Shown here: positions 44,377 through 52,466 of the stretch, piece after piece | Numbering within the stretch: position 1 is the stretch's first letter | Layout: each line of letters begins with the position of its first letter | Assembly: GCF_002900965.1 (NCBI RefSeq) | Contig: NZ_PJOM01000003.1 | Coordinates: forward strand, 434,001-498,000 | Source: Pseudotabrizicola formosa | GTDB lineage: Bacteria; Pseudomonadota; Alphaproteobacteria; Rhodobacterales; Rhodobacteraceae | Length of the DNA: 64,000 bases | Direction of reading: 5' to 3' | The notes under the pieces: generated by a model | Seen by the model: only the letters and a program-made list of their open reading frames with translations | Database searches by the model: none | What the model was told of the DNA's origin: nothing | Made by a program: the position numbers and the translations under genes

Positions 44377-44468
44377 GCGATGTACAGCCGGGCGTGTGGC
44401 ACCGTCGCCCCTTTCCATCGCCGCGCCCCGGCGCTAGCGTGCAGCCGGAATGTCATGGGGACCGTGAA

Positions 44469-45191
44469 ATGACCTATTGTGTCGGACTTTTGCTCAACGA
44501 AGGCATGGTGCTGCTGTCCGATACGCGCACCAATGCCGGTCTCGACAACATTTCCACCTACCGGAAAATGTTCCATTTCGAAAACCCGGGCGAACGGATC
44601 ATCACCGTGCTGACCGCCGGAAGCCTGTCGGTGACTCAGACCACCATCGCTCGCCTGCGCGATGCCATTGACAGTCCTGATGCCACGCCGCAGACGTCGG
44701 TCCTGCTGGCACCCACGATGCTGGCTGTAGCGGAAATCATCGGTGATGTGCTGGCAAAGGTCCGGCGCGACATCGATGAGAAGCTGTCGATGTCACAGGG
44801 GGCCAGTGCAACGATGATCGTGGCCGGCCAGCGCAAGGGCGGCGGCATGCGGATGTTTCTGATCTATCCAGAAGGCAATTTCATCGAGGCGACAGAAGAC
44901 ACGCCCTTCCTTCAGATCGGCGAGCACAAATATGGCAAGCCCATTCTCGACCGGGTGGTAAAACCCAGCACATCGCTTGGCGACGCGCAAAAGGCCGTGC
45001 TGCTGTCAATGGATTCCACGCTGCGGTCCAACCTGTCGGTTGGCATGCCGCTGGATCTGTGCGTCATCAACCGTGACGAATTCCGTATCTGCACCCTGCG
45101 CCGGATCGAGGCGGGGGACGAATCCTTTCGTGCCATGAGCGACGCCTGGTCCCATGCCTTGCGTGACGGTTTCAGCCAGATCACGATCTGA
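44469..45191 (+). CDS. Proteasome-related peptidase Anbu (bacterial proteasome homologue)
   Basis: Ntn-hydrolase of 240 residues in the Anbu branch of the proteasome/HslV superfamily. After Met removal the nucleophile is Thr (MTYCVGLLLNEG), with Asp in LLSDTRTNAGLDN and Lys in STYRKMFHFE at the positions expected for the proteasome active site. No propeptide is present. Anbu assembles as an open ring or helix in known cases and its natural substrates are not known. Clustering with permuted ATP-grasp, alpha-E and transglutaminase genes is typical for Anbu and suggests a pathway that makes and/or cuts a peptide-like compound. Confidence 0.92.
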   Translation: MTYCVGLLLNEGMVLLSDTRTNAGLDNISTYRKMFHFENPGERIITVLTAGSLSVTQTTIARLRDAIDSPDATPQTSVLLAPTMLAVAEIIGDVLAKVRRDIDEKLSMSQGASATMIVAGQRKGGGMRMFLIYPEGNFIEATEDTPFLQIGEHKYGKPILDRVVKPSTSLGDAQKAVLLSMDSTLRSNLSVGMPLDLCVINRDEFRICTLRRIEAGDESFRAMSDAWSHALRDGFSQITI

Positions 45192-45215
45192 CCTGCCGGT
45201 GCCCCGGCAGCCCCG

Positions 45216-46163
45216 TCAGCGATTTGAGTCAAACAGGCCGGCCGTCAGATCAAAGAACCGTTTGCGCCGATCTGGCGTTTCCATCGGGATCTCATGCTCG
45301 GCCCCCACGAACATTTCCAGCCGTCCACCGCGCCATCCGGCCATTCGAAGGTGGATGGGGGCCAGATCCACCACCTTTTCTGCCGTGCCCAAAGCGGTCA
45401 GCGCCGGATAATCCGGGGCGGGGGCCAGCGCCAGTTCACGGCACTCCGCCAGGGCAGCCTGAAGCCAGCCCATGCTGGGACCGGCAAGCGCCAGCTCGGG
45501 CCGCTCTGTCACCTGACGCTTCATGTAGCGCCACATCCCGGGGTCAGTGGTCAGCACATTGCCGCCAAAGTCCGCCTCTGCGATATAGCTTTTGTCCGAT
45601 GTACTGGGTGCAAGCCGGTGTGACTGCCCGAACCAGCCCGAGAGCTGCGCCATCGGCTGCACAAGGGGCCGCATCCAGGACGCCATGGCAATGCCCCACA
45701 TCGGGGCCGAAAACGAGGCGGCTTTTACCGGCAAGCCGGATATCAAGGCGCGCAGGGCGATGGCACCGCCCATCGAATGCGAAAGAAGATACAAGGGTTC
45801 GGGCAAGCCAAGCCGCCGGATCAGCCCCAGAACAGCCTGCACATCCCGTTGGTAATCCTGAAACCGGGCCACATGGCCCAGCATGCGGTTGTCCAGCATC
45901 CGGTCGGCAAGACCCTGCCCGCGCCAGTCAATCGCCACCGTCGCATAGCCGCGGGCCTGCAGATCTGCGGCGGCCAGCCCGTATTTCTCGACATATTCCG
46001 TGCGGCCGGGAAACAGCAGCACGGTCCCTTTCGTCCCCATCGGCCAGACACCGGCACGGATGCGCAGCCTGTCCTCGGTGACAAGCCAGAACGCCTCCCC
46101 GCCCTCTGGGCCAAGGGCGAGGTCGGCGTAGAATGGTGCAGTGAGCAGCGGCCCCTCTGTCAC
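45216..46163 (-). CDS. Alpha/beta hydrolase (lysophospholipase-like)
   Basis: Serine hydrolase of 315 residues. The nucleophile elbow is SHSMGG (around residue 133), the oxyanion region TVLLFPGRTEYVEKYGLAAADL is characteristic of the PldB/monoglyceride lipase group, and AIDWRGQGLADR follows. A His in GAEHEIPMETPDRR near the C-terminus completes the likely triad. It could cleave lysophospholipids or monoacylglycerols; that is family-level inference. Its start overlaps the SCP2 gene stop by four bases, so the two are coupled and both deal with lipids. Confidence 0.82.
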   Translation of the reverse strand: MTEGPLLTAPFYADLALGPEGGEAFWLVTEDRLRIRAGVWPMGTKGTVLLFPGRTEYVEKYGLAAADLQARGYATVAIDWRGQGLADRMLDNRMLGHVARFQDYQRDVQAVLGLIRRLGLPEPLYLLSHSMGGAIALRALISGLPVKAASFSAPMWGIAMASWMRPLVQPMAQLSGWFGQSHRLAPSTSDKSYIAEADFGGNVLTTDPGMWRYMKRQVTERPELALAGPSMGWLQAALAECRELALAPAPDYPALTALGTAEKVVDLAPIHLRMAGWRGGRLEMFVGAEHEIPMETPDRRKRFFDLTAGLFDSNR

Positions 46164-46447
46164 CCCAGAACCGATCCCAGTTTCATCGCCAGACCCATGC
46201 TGCCATCCACAGCCAGCTTGCCCTGCATGAAGGCCATTGTCGGGTTCAGGTCGCCATCCAGAATGCGCTTGAACACATCGGCACTGGCCGTCATCGTCAC
46301 TTCGGCCGGTTCGTCGCCGGCACGCACGCCGGTCGGGTCCAGCATGATCGCGCCTTCGCCTTCGATCACGAATTTTGCGACACCGTCAAAGCCGCCAGAC
46401 AGCTTTTTCGACAGCACTTCGACGGCTTCTGTTACCACGTCGCTCAT
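46160..46447 (-). CDS. SCP2 sterol-binding domain protein
   Basis: Small soluble protein of 95 residues that is just one SCP2 domain (KLSGGFDGVAKFVIEGEGAIMLD, VTMTASADVFKRILDGDLNPTMAFMQGKLAVDGSMGLAMKL). Such domains bind fatty acids, acyl-CoA or other lipids. The start at 46447 removes a 17-codon unlikely extension and follows an AGAGAGGA site. Cotranscribed with the lipase-like hydrolase downstream. Divergent from the TPR gene. Confidence 0.88.
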   Translation of the reverse strand: MSDVVTEAVEVLSKKLSGGFDGVAKFVIEGEGAIMLDPTGVRAGDEPAEVTMTASADVFKRILDGDLNPTMAFMQGKLAVDGSMGLAMKLGSVLG

Positions 46448-46515
46448 GTAACGTCCTCTCTGCCTTGTGACGGCTTGGATATGGTGTTCTTGCGCCAATG
46501 CGCTACCATCATCAT

Positions 46516-47073
46516 ATGAAAGTTCATCGTCAGTTTCTCAATCCTACCGTTGCGGCACTTCTTGCAGTTTTTCTGCTGGCGACGCCCGTTGTCGCGGAAG
46601 AACCGCTTGACGGGCTTTTCGACCGGCTGAAATCTGCCGATGCCCGCGCCGCCGCCAGGCTGGAGCGTGAGATCTGGAACGAATGGTCCAAAAGCGGCTC
46701 GCCCGCGATGGATCTGTTGTTGCAACGCGGGCGTGATGCGTTGGCCGCAGGCAACCCGGGTGAGGCGATTGATCATCTGACCGCGCTGACCGATCATGCC
46801 CCGGATTTTGCCGAAGGCTGGAACGCCCGGGCCACCGCCTATTACCAGGCCGGCCAGTTCGGCCCATCCATTGCGGACATTGCCCGAACGCTCACCCTGA
46901 ATGACCGGCATTTTGGGGCGATGGCGGGACTGGGCGCGATGTATGAAGAGTTGGACAATCCGCAAAAGGCGCTTGAGGTGTACCGCGCCGCTTTGGCTAT
47001 ACATCCCAACCTGCGCGGCGTATCAGAGGCGGTAGAGCGGCTGGAGGCAAAGGTCGCGGGCACCGATCTGTAA
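46516..47073 (+). CDS. Secreted TPR-repeat protein
   Basis: Protein of 185 residues with a signal peptide (basic start MKVHRQ, hydrophobic core, cleavage near TPVVA-EEP) and three TPR-like helix pairs (GRDALAAGNPGEAIDHLTALTDHAPDF, GWNARATAYYQAGQFGPSIADIARTL, GAMYEELDNPQKALEVYRAAL). It should be a periplasmic protein-protein adapter; function unknown. The start at 46516 puts the signal peptide right at the N-terminus; an ATG at 46498 would add six residues. It ends 27 bases before the helicase gene and may share its message. Confidence 0.78.
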   Translation: MKVHRQFLNPTVAALLAVFLLATPVVAEEPLDGLFDRLKSADARAAARLEREIWNEWSKSGSPAMDLLLQRGRDALAAGNPGEAIDHLTALTDHAPDFAEGWNARATAYYQAGQFGPSIADIARTLTLNDRHFGAMAGLGAMYEELDNPQKALEVYRAALAIHPNLRGVSEAVERLEAKVAGTDL

Positions 47074-47099
47074 CGGCAGGGCGTAAAGGCACCGAAAGC

Positions 47100-50039
47100 A
47101 TGAGCGCGACCACCGGCCGGGTCACGGCAGTCCTTGGGCCGACCAACACCGGCAAGACGCATTACGCCATCGACCGGATGCTGGGCCACCGCACCGGCGT
47201 CATCGGTCTGCCGCTGCGTCTGCTGGCACGCGAAGTCTATGACCGCATCGTCGCCTTGCGCGGGCCATCGGTGGTGGCGCTGGTGACAGGGGAAGAGCGC
47301 ATCGTGCCAGACCGCACGCAATACTGGGTCTGCACGGTCGAGGCGATGCCGCTGGAAATCGGCGCGGATTTTGTGGCGATCGACGAAATCCAGCTTTGTG
47401 CCGATCCGGATCGGGGCCATGTCTTCACCGACCGTCTGCTGCGGGCGCGCGGGTTGCATGAAACGCTCTTTCTGGGGGCCGAAACCATGCGCCCGGCGAT
47501 TGCAGGTCTGGTGCAGGGCGTGACCTTCCTGAAGCGCGAGCGGTTCAGCACTCTGACCTATACGGGTTCGAAAAAGATAAGCCGGATGCCGCCACGCAGC
47601 GCCATTGTCGGCTTTTCGGTTGAAAACGTCTATGCCATTGCCGAACTGATCCGCCGTCAAAAGGGGGGGTGCGCGGTGGTGATGGGCGCGCTCTCCCCCC
47701 GGACCCGGAATGCCCAGGTGGCGCTGTATCAGAACGGCGATGTCGATTATCTGGTCGCCACCGATGCCATCGGCATGGGTCTGAACCTGGACATCAAGCA
47801 TATCGCCTTTTCCGCCACTTCCAAATTCGATGGCCGCCGCATGCGCGCGCTCTATCCACAAGAGCTGGCGCAGATCGCGGGCCGGGCCGGACGGCACACG
47901 GAAAACGGCACCTTCGGGGTGACGGGCGAGGCCCGGCCCTTTGACGAAGAGATCATCGAGGCCATCGAAAACCATCAGTTCGCCCCGGTGCGCAAATTGA
48001 TGTGGCGCAACCATGCGCTCGATTTCGGCACGGCCGACCGCCTGATCCGAAGTCTTGAAGAGCATACATCCAACGAATGGCTGACCCGCGCCCGCGATGC
48101 CGATGATGTGCTGGCACTCAAGGCGCTGGTGGAAATGGCCGAGGTGCGCGACCGCCTGACCAGCCCCAAGCGCGTGCAACTGCTGTGGGATGTCTGCCGC
48201 ATCCCCGATTTCCGCGGGTCAAGTGACAGCGACCATGCGGGCCTTCTGGCGCGCATCTTCGAATACCTTTGCGGTCGGGGGCTGGGCGGGGGCAGGGTCC
48301 CTTCGGACTGGATCGGCAAGGCTGTCGCGCGCATCGACCGGACCGATGGCGATATTGATGCCATTTCCAAACGTTTGGCGTATATTCGCACCTGGACCTA
48401 TATTGCGCAGCGCAAAGGCTGGGTCGATGACGAAAGCCATTGGCGCGACGAGACGCGCGCTGTAGAAGACCGCCTGTCAGATGCATTGCACGCAAGACTG
48501 ACGCAGAGATTTGTAGACCGGCGGACAAGTGTGCTGCTTCGCCGGTTGAAGCAGAAGGAGACCCTCGTGGCCGAGGTGAATGACAAAGGCGAAGTGACGG
48601 TTGAGGGCGAGTTTGTCGGCAAGCTGGAGGGATTCCGGTTCCGCCAGGATGCCAGCACGTCACCTGACGAGGCAAAGGTGATGGCGCAGGCTGCCGTTCA
48701 GGCGCTCAAGCCGGAATTCCACCTGCGGGCGGATCGTTTCTACAACGCACCCGATACCGAGATGGATTTCACCGAGCAGGGGGGGCTGATGTGGGGCACC
48801 ACCGCTGTCGGCAAGCTGGTCAAGGGGGCCGAGGCGCTGCGCCCGTCGGTCGAGGCTTTCGTCGATGACGAGGCCGGCTTCGAGGTTGCCGAAAAGGTCC
48901 GTCGTCGCCTGCAGCATTTCATCGACCGCAAGGTGGCGGCGCAGTTCGAGCCGCTGGCCGCCATGAGCCGCGATGAAGCGCTGACCGGGCTGGCGCGCGG
49001 CTTTGCTTTCCGTCTGGTCGAAGGCCTGGGCGTGCTGCCGCGCGACGTGGTGGCAAATGATGTCAAGGAACTGGACCAGGAGGCGCGCGGTGCTCTGCGC
49101 AAGCATGGGGTGCGCTTTGGCCAGTTCACCATCTTCCTGCCGTTGCTGTTGAAGCCCGCACCCACACGGTTGCGTCTGGTGCTGTGGTCGCTGTGGAACG
49201 GTCTGGACGAATTTCCCGAAAGTCCGCCCCCCGGTCTGGTCACCATCCCGAATGTGGCCGAGGTGCCCAAGGCGCATTACACGCTGGCCGGTTACCACCC
49301 GGCTGGCAGCCGCGCGATCCGCATTGATATGCTGGAACGTCTGGCCGATATCCTGCGCCAGAAAGACAGCCGCGCCGGGTTTGAGGCAACGCCCGACATG
49401 CTGTCGATCACGGGCATGACGCTGGACCAATTCGCCGATCTGATGGCTGGTCTGGGCTACAAGGGCGAAAAGGCTGAACGTCCCAAGGTCAAGGCTGCAG
49501 AGCCGGCGGTGGTGTTGCCCACGGTCGATCCCGAGCTGCCGCAGAACCCGATTCCCGAGGAAGTGTCGGTGCTGGCTCCGGTGCCAGAGGCTGCGCCGGA
49601 GGCCCCAGAGGCCGAGGCCGCCGCACCTGAGATGGAGTCGTTTTACACCTTCACCTGGGCCCCCAAGCCGCGCAATGCCCGCCCGGAACGCGGCCCTCGT
49701 CCGCAGGGTGACCGGCGCGAGCGTCCGCAAGCAGACCGTCCGCAAGGTGACAGCCCGCAGGCGGATCGCCCCAAGAGAGACCGCCCGCGCGGCGACAAAC
49801 CGCAGGGGGACAGGCCGCAAGGGGATAGGCCGCAGGGCGACCGTGGGCCGCGTCCGCAGGGGGATGGCAAACCCCATGCCAAGGGTGACCGTGGCAAGCC
49901 CAAGGGCAAGGGCGACCGCCCCGACCGGAACGATGCCAACAAGCCACGTCAGTTCGAGGCCCGCCCACAGCGTGCCGACAAACCGATCGACCCGGACAAC
50001 CCCTTTGCCGCACTGCTTGCACTGAAGGGCAAGGTCTGA
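47100..50039 (+). CDS. Suv3-like superfamily 2 helicase with C-terminal charged repeats
   Basis: RNA/DNA helicase of 979 residues. Motif I is GPTNTGKTHYA (residue 13 region), motif II IDEIQLCADPDRGHVF, motif VI QIAGRAGRHTENGTFG, and the SUV3-type C-terminal domain follows (KLMWRNHALDFGTADRLIRSL). From about residue 870 the tail is built of RPQGD and related repeats rich in Arg, Pro, Gly and Asp (a disordered RNA-binding-type tail), coded by a GC-rich repeat. Mitochondrial SUV3 partners with an RNA exonuclease; here an S4 RNA-binding protein is encoded three bases downstream, so a role in RNA handling is likely. Confidence 0.85.
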   Translation: MSATTGRVTAVLGPTNTGKTHYAIDRMLGHRTGVIGLPLRLLAREVYDRIVALRGPSVVALVTGEERIVPDRTQYWVCTVEAMPLEIGADFVAIDEIQLCADPDRGHVFTDRLLRARGLHETLFLGAETMRPAIAGLVQGVTFLKRERFSTLTYTGSKKISRMPPRSAIVGFSVENVYAIAELIRRQKGGCAVVMGALSPRTRNAQVALYQNGDVDYLVATDAIGMGLNLDIKHIAFSATSKFDGRRMRALYPQELAQIAGRAGRHTENGTFGVTGEARPFDEEIIEAIENHQFAPVRKLMWRNHALDFGTADRLIRSLEEHTSNEWLTRARDADDVLALKALVEMAEVRDRLTSPKRVQLLWDVCRIPDFRGSSDSDHAGLLARIFEYLCGRGLGGGRVPSDWIGKAVARIDRTDGDIDAISKRLAYIRTWTYIAQRKGWVDDESHWRDETRAVEDRLSDALHARLTQRFVDRRTSVLLRRLKQKETLVAEVNDKGEVTVEGEFVGKLEGFRFRQDASTSPDEAKVMAQAAVQALKPEFHLRADRFYNAPDTEMDFTEQGGLMWGTTAVGKLVKGAEALRPSVEAFVDDEAGFEVAEKVRRRLQHFIDRKVAAQFEPLAAMSRDEALTGLARGFAFRLVEGLGVLPRDVVANDVKELDQEARGALRKHGVRFGQFTIFLPLLLKPAPTRLRLVLWSLWNGLDEFPESPPPGLVTIPNVAEVPKAHYTLAGYHPAGSRAIRIDMLERLADILRQKDSRAGFEATPDMLSITGMTLDQFADLMAGLGYKGEKAERPKVKAAEPAVVLPTVDPELPQNPIPEEVSVLAPVPEAAPEAPEAEAAAPEMESFYTFTWAPKPRNARPERGPRPQGDRRERPQADRPQGDSPQADRPKRDRPRGDKPQGDRPQGDRPQGDRGPRPQGDGKPHAKGDRGKPKGKGDRPDRNDANKPRQFEARPQRADKPIDPDNPFAALLALKGKV

Positions 50040-50042
50040 CGC

Positions 50043-50363
50043 TTGGCCGGGCCGGGGGCGAAACCCGCGCCCGATGCCCGGCCGCGTCTGCGGCTGGACA
50101 AATGGCTCTGGCAGGCGCGGTTCTTCAAATCGCGCGGCCTGTCTGCCGAGGTGATCGAAAGCGGACATTGCCGCGTGAATGGTCAGCGCACGAAAAAGCC
50201 CGGCCACGGCATTTGCATCGGGGATGTGCTGACCTTTGTTCAAGGCCAGCAGGTCCGGGTCATCAAGGTTCAGGCGCTTGGGCTGCGGCGCGGCCCGGCT
50301 GCCGAGGCGCAATCGCTTTATCTCGACCTTGACCCACCCCCGCTGCCAGAGGCGCTTGAATGA
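50043..50363 (+). CDS. S4-domain RNA-binding protein (Hsp15-like)
   Basis: Small basic protein of 106 residues with an S4 fold: RLRLDKWLWQARFFKSRGLSAEVIESGHCRVNGQRTKKPGHGICIGDVL. Hsp15-type proteins bind stalled 50S subunits with nascent chains; this role is family inference. No ATG or GTG precedes the domain in frame, so the TTG at 50043 is the best start, with the helicase stop four bases upstream. The C-terminus is Pro-rich. Confidence 0.85.
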   Translation: MAGPGAKPAPDARPRLRLDKWLWQARFFKSRGLSAEVIESGHCRVNGQRTKKPGHGICIGDVLTFVQGQQVRVIKVQALGLRRGPAAEAQSLYLDLDPPPLPEALE

Positions 50364-50414
50364 TCCTCCGGCTTGCTCTAGCTAGTGACCCGACCCAGCC
50401 AAAGGCCTGATCCG

Positions 50415-50753
50415 ATGACTTATGTGGTGATTGATAACTGCATTGCCTGCAAATACACCGACTGCGTAGAAGTCTGTCCGGTGGACTGCTTTTACGAAGG
50501 CGAGAATATGCTGGTCATTCACCCGGATGAATGCATCGACTGTGGCGTGTGCGAACCTGAATGTCCTGCCGACGCCATTCGCCCGGATACGGAACCGGAT
50601 ATGGACGCCTGGGTATCGTTCAACCGCAAGTACTCCGAAATGTGGCCGGTGATCACAGTGCGCCGCGACCCCTTGCCCGAGGCAGAGGCGCGGGATGGCG
50701 AAAAGGACAAGCGCGAGAAGTATTTCTCGGAAGCGCCGGGCGAAGGCAGCTGA
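50415..50753 (+). CDS. fdxA: Seven-iron ferredoxin FdxA
   Basis: Electron carrier of 112 residues. The N-terminus carries the Azotobacter-type ferredoxin pattern [21 protein letters not shown] followed by [16 protein letters not shown]: ligands for one [3Fe-4S] and one [4Fe-4S] cluster. A charged C-terminal tail follows. The start is at 50415, as the ten upstream codons lack a ribosome site and the family starts at MTYVV. It lies between the S4 and CarD genes, an order seen in related Rhodobacteraceae. Confidence 0.93.
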   Translation: MTYVVIDNCIACKYTDCVEVCPVDCFYEGENMLVIHPDECIDCGVCEPECPADAIRPDTEPDMDAWVSFNRKYSEMWPVITVRRDPLPEAEARDGEKDKREKYFSEAPGEGS

Positions 50754-51076
50754 CGTCGGCGCGGCTTAACCGCGCGTGACGGTAGCGCCCTCACAGGCAG
50801 TGATTCGGCAACGCTGCAACCTTGATTCGGCGCTGCCTAAAAAAGGCCAATGATTTCAACAGTGGATGCCCGACGCGCTCTGATTTGGAGCAGTTGGAAT
50901 CAGGTGAAATTTGTGCTATACATATATGACAAACAATCATGGACGCCTGACCTCCGCTCAGCGCTGCTCGCCTGAGATGGAAATTCTTGTGACATCTGCT
51001 GCCGCATCGCCGGACCTTTTCAGGTCTAGGCGGTTCTTTTGTCGCCAGAGGGCCTCCGCTGTTAGGAAGCGACTGA
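50754..51076 (+). other. 323-base intergenic region between fdxA and carD
   Basis: No convincing gene. It begins with a GCGCGG / CCGCGC hairpin (50759-50775, no T-run) just after fdxA. A well-formed sigma-70-type promoter lies at 50894-50922, leaving a leader of about 150 bases before carD. The leader contains a small GACCT / AGGTC hairpin at 51013-51026. An open frame at 50926-51114 that runs into carD has no coding character. Confidence 0.6.
50894..50922 (+). promoter_or_regulatory. Sigma-70-type promoter of carD
   Basis: TTGGAA and TATACA are separated by exactly 17 bases, in an AT-rich patch of an otherwise GC-rich region, about 155 bases upstream of the carD ATG. Confidence 0.65.
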
Positions 51077-51586
51077 ATGACCAAGTCCAAAAGACCCGAG
51101 TTCCGCCCGAATGAATTCGTTGTATATCCCGCTCATGGCGTGGGCAAGATCATGTCCATCGAAGAGCAGGAAATTGCCGGGTTCAAGCTGGAGCTGTTCG
51201 TCATCACCTTCGAAAAGGACAAGATGACACTGCGGGTTCCCACCCATAAGGCCACCGAAATCGGCATGCGCGCGCTGTCGGCCCCCGATGTGGTGTCCAA
51301 GGCGCTGGATACGCTGAAGGGCAAGGCCAAGGTCAAGCGGGCCATGTGGTCCCGCCGCGCGCAGGAATATGAACAAAAGATCAACTCCGGTGACCTGATG
51401 GCCATTGCCGAGGTGGTGCGCGACCTGCATCGCAGCGATGACCAGCGTGAGCAGTCGTATTCTGAGCGGCAGCTGTACGAAGCCGCCCTCGAGCGTCTGA
51501 CCCGCGAAGTTGCTGCCGTGTCCGGCATCGATGCAGGCTCTGCCGCGAAAACGGTCGATGACGTTCTGGTCAGCCGCGCAGCGTAA
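51077..51586 (+). CDS. carD: CarD family transcriptional regulator
   Basis: RNA polymerase-binding regulator of 169 residues that stabilises open promoter complexes. The N-terminal RID/Tudor-like domain (FVVYPAHGVGKIMSIEEQEIAGFKLELFVITFEKDKMTLRVP) is followed by a helical DNA-binding part (RAMWSRRAQEYEQKINSGDLMAIAEVVRDLHRSD). It is the usual size for this family. Its own promoter and a strong terminator at 51606 show it is a single-gene unit. In alphaproteobacteria CarD proteins boost rRNA and stress promoters lacking a good -10 region. Confidence 0.93.
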   Translation: MTKSKRPEFRPNEFVVYPAHGVGKIMSIEEQEIAGFKLELFVITFEKDKMTLRVPTHKATEIGMRALSAPDVVSKALDTLKGKAKVKRAMWSRRAQEYEQKINSGDLMAIAEVVRDLHRSDDQREQSYSERQLYEAALERLTREVAAVSGIDAGSAAKTVDDVLVSRAA

Positions 51587-51605
51587 CTCATCCTAGGTAT
51601 TTGGA

Positions 51606-51632
51606 AACGGCGGCCCTTGGGGCCGCCGTTTT
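51606..51632. terminator. Intrinsic terminator after carD, shared with cobS
   Basis: AACGGCGGCCC / GGGCCGCCGTT is an 11-base perfect stem with a TTG loop and a short T-run (TTTT) on the plus strand. It lies right at the cobS stop codon, so it may also serve cobS from the other side. Confidence 0.9.
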
Positions 51633-52387
51633 CATGCCAGCATGGCCGCCGCAGTGGCCAGTGCCGCCAGATGGGCAAGCTGTTGGCTTGCTCCAAGAAT
51701 ATCCCCGGTTTGCCCCCCGATCCGCGCCTGCGCCAGCACGGCAACCATCAGAGAGGCAACCGCTGCGGCCCCGATCATCCCCCCGGCCACCAGCCCCAGC
51801 GGCCCTGCAATCCCCATCGCCACCGCCACCGCGCACAGTGCCGCCAGCCGCGATGGCCGCCCCACACTGCGCGACAAGCCGTCCGCCCGTGCATGGGGCA
51901 GGGCCGCCATGATGACTGCCATAGGGGCACGGGAGATCACCGCCGCCGCCACAATCGCCCCATAGGCTTCGGCGGTCAGCAAGGCCCCAAGCGCCGACCA
52001 GGATGCCAGTGTCACCAGCAGAAGCGCCAGCGTGCCATAGCTGCCGATCTGGCTGTCTTTCATGATGCTCAACCGTCGTTCGCGCGTCCAACCGCCGAAC
52101 AGCCCGTCGGCGGTATCCGCCAGCCCGTCTTCGTGCAGCGCACCCGTCGCCATGGCCCCCACCGCCAGCACCAGCGCCGCCGCCAGCCCGACAGGCAGGC
52201 CGACCGCCATCGCGCCCCAGCCGGCGGCCATCGCCAGCGCGCCCACCACCAGCCCGACCAGCGGCCAGGCCCAGCAGGCCGCGGCTCTGTGGTGGCGGGT
52301 CTGTGGCAAGGGCAGGCGGCTGAGCAGGCCGAAGGCCGAAGCCAGGTCGGCCAGGAGCCAGACAGGTCTGTCGCGTTCGGTGGTCAC
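51632..52387 (-). CDS. cobS: Adenosylcobinamide-GDP ribazoletransferase
   Basis: Membrane enzyme (about 251 residues) that joins adenosylcobinamide-GDP with alpha-ribazole in the last part of cobalamin synthesis. It is very hydrophobic with five or more spans, and the Mg-binding motif [14 protein letters not shown] is clear, as is [14 protein letters not shown]. The start is the GTG at 52387 with an AAGGGACAG site; extending upstream would run into the divergent cobT region. It is divergent from cobT with a 79-base spacer, so the pair shares a control region. Confidence 0.9.
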   Translation of the reverse strand: MTTERDRPVWLLADLASAFGLLSRLPLPQTRHHRAAACWAWPLVGLVVGALAMAAGWGAMAVGLPVGLAAALVLAVGAMATGALHEDGLADTADGLFGGWTRERRLSIMKDSQIGSYGTLALLLVTLASWSALGALLTAEAYGAIVAAAVISRAPMAVIMAALPHARADGLSRSVGRPSRLAALCAVAVAMGIAGPLGLVAGGMIGAAAVASLMVAVLAQARIGGQTGDILGASQQLAHLAALATAAAMLA

Positions 52388-52466
52388 CCTGTCCCTTCCC
52401 GGCTGGAATCTTGTTGCGTCTGTCTGTAGCCAAGGGCTTAGCCCCTTGCAACGCAGGACCCTGTCC

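Noticed and set aside
48660-50312. Long minus-strand frame opposite the helicase tail
   Set aside because: Arises from the repetitive GC-rich tail; product is Arg/Leu repeats only.
50926-51114. Short frame between fdxA and carD
   Set aside because: It runs into carD out of frame, has no ribosome site and sits in a likely leader region.
52388-52466. Cobalamin riboswitch before cobT
   Set aside because: The spacer is only 79 bases and lacks a B12-box-like conserved core.
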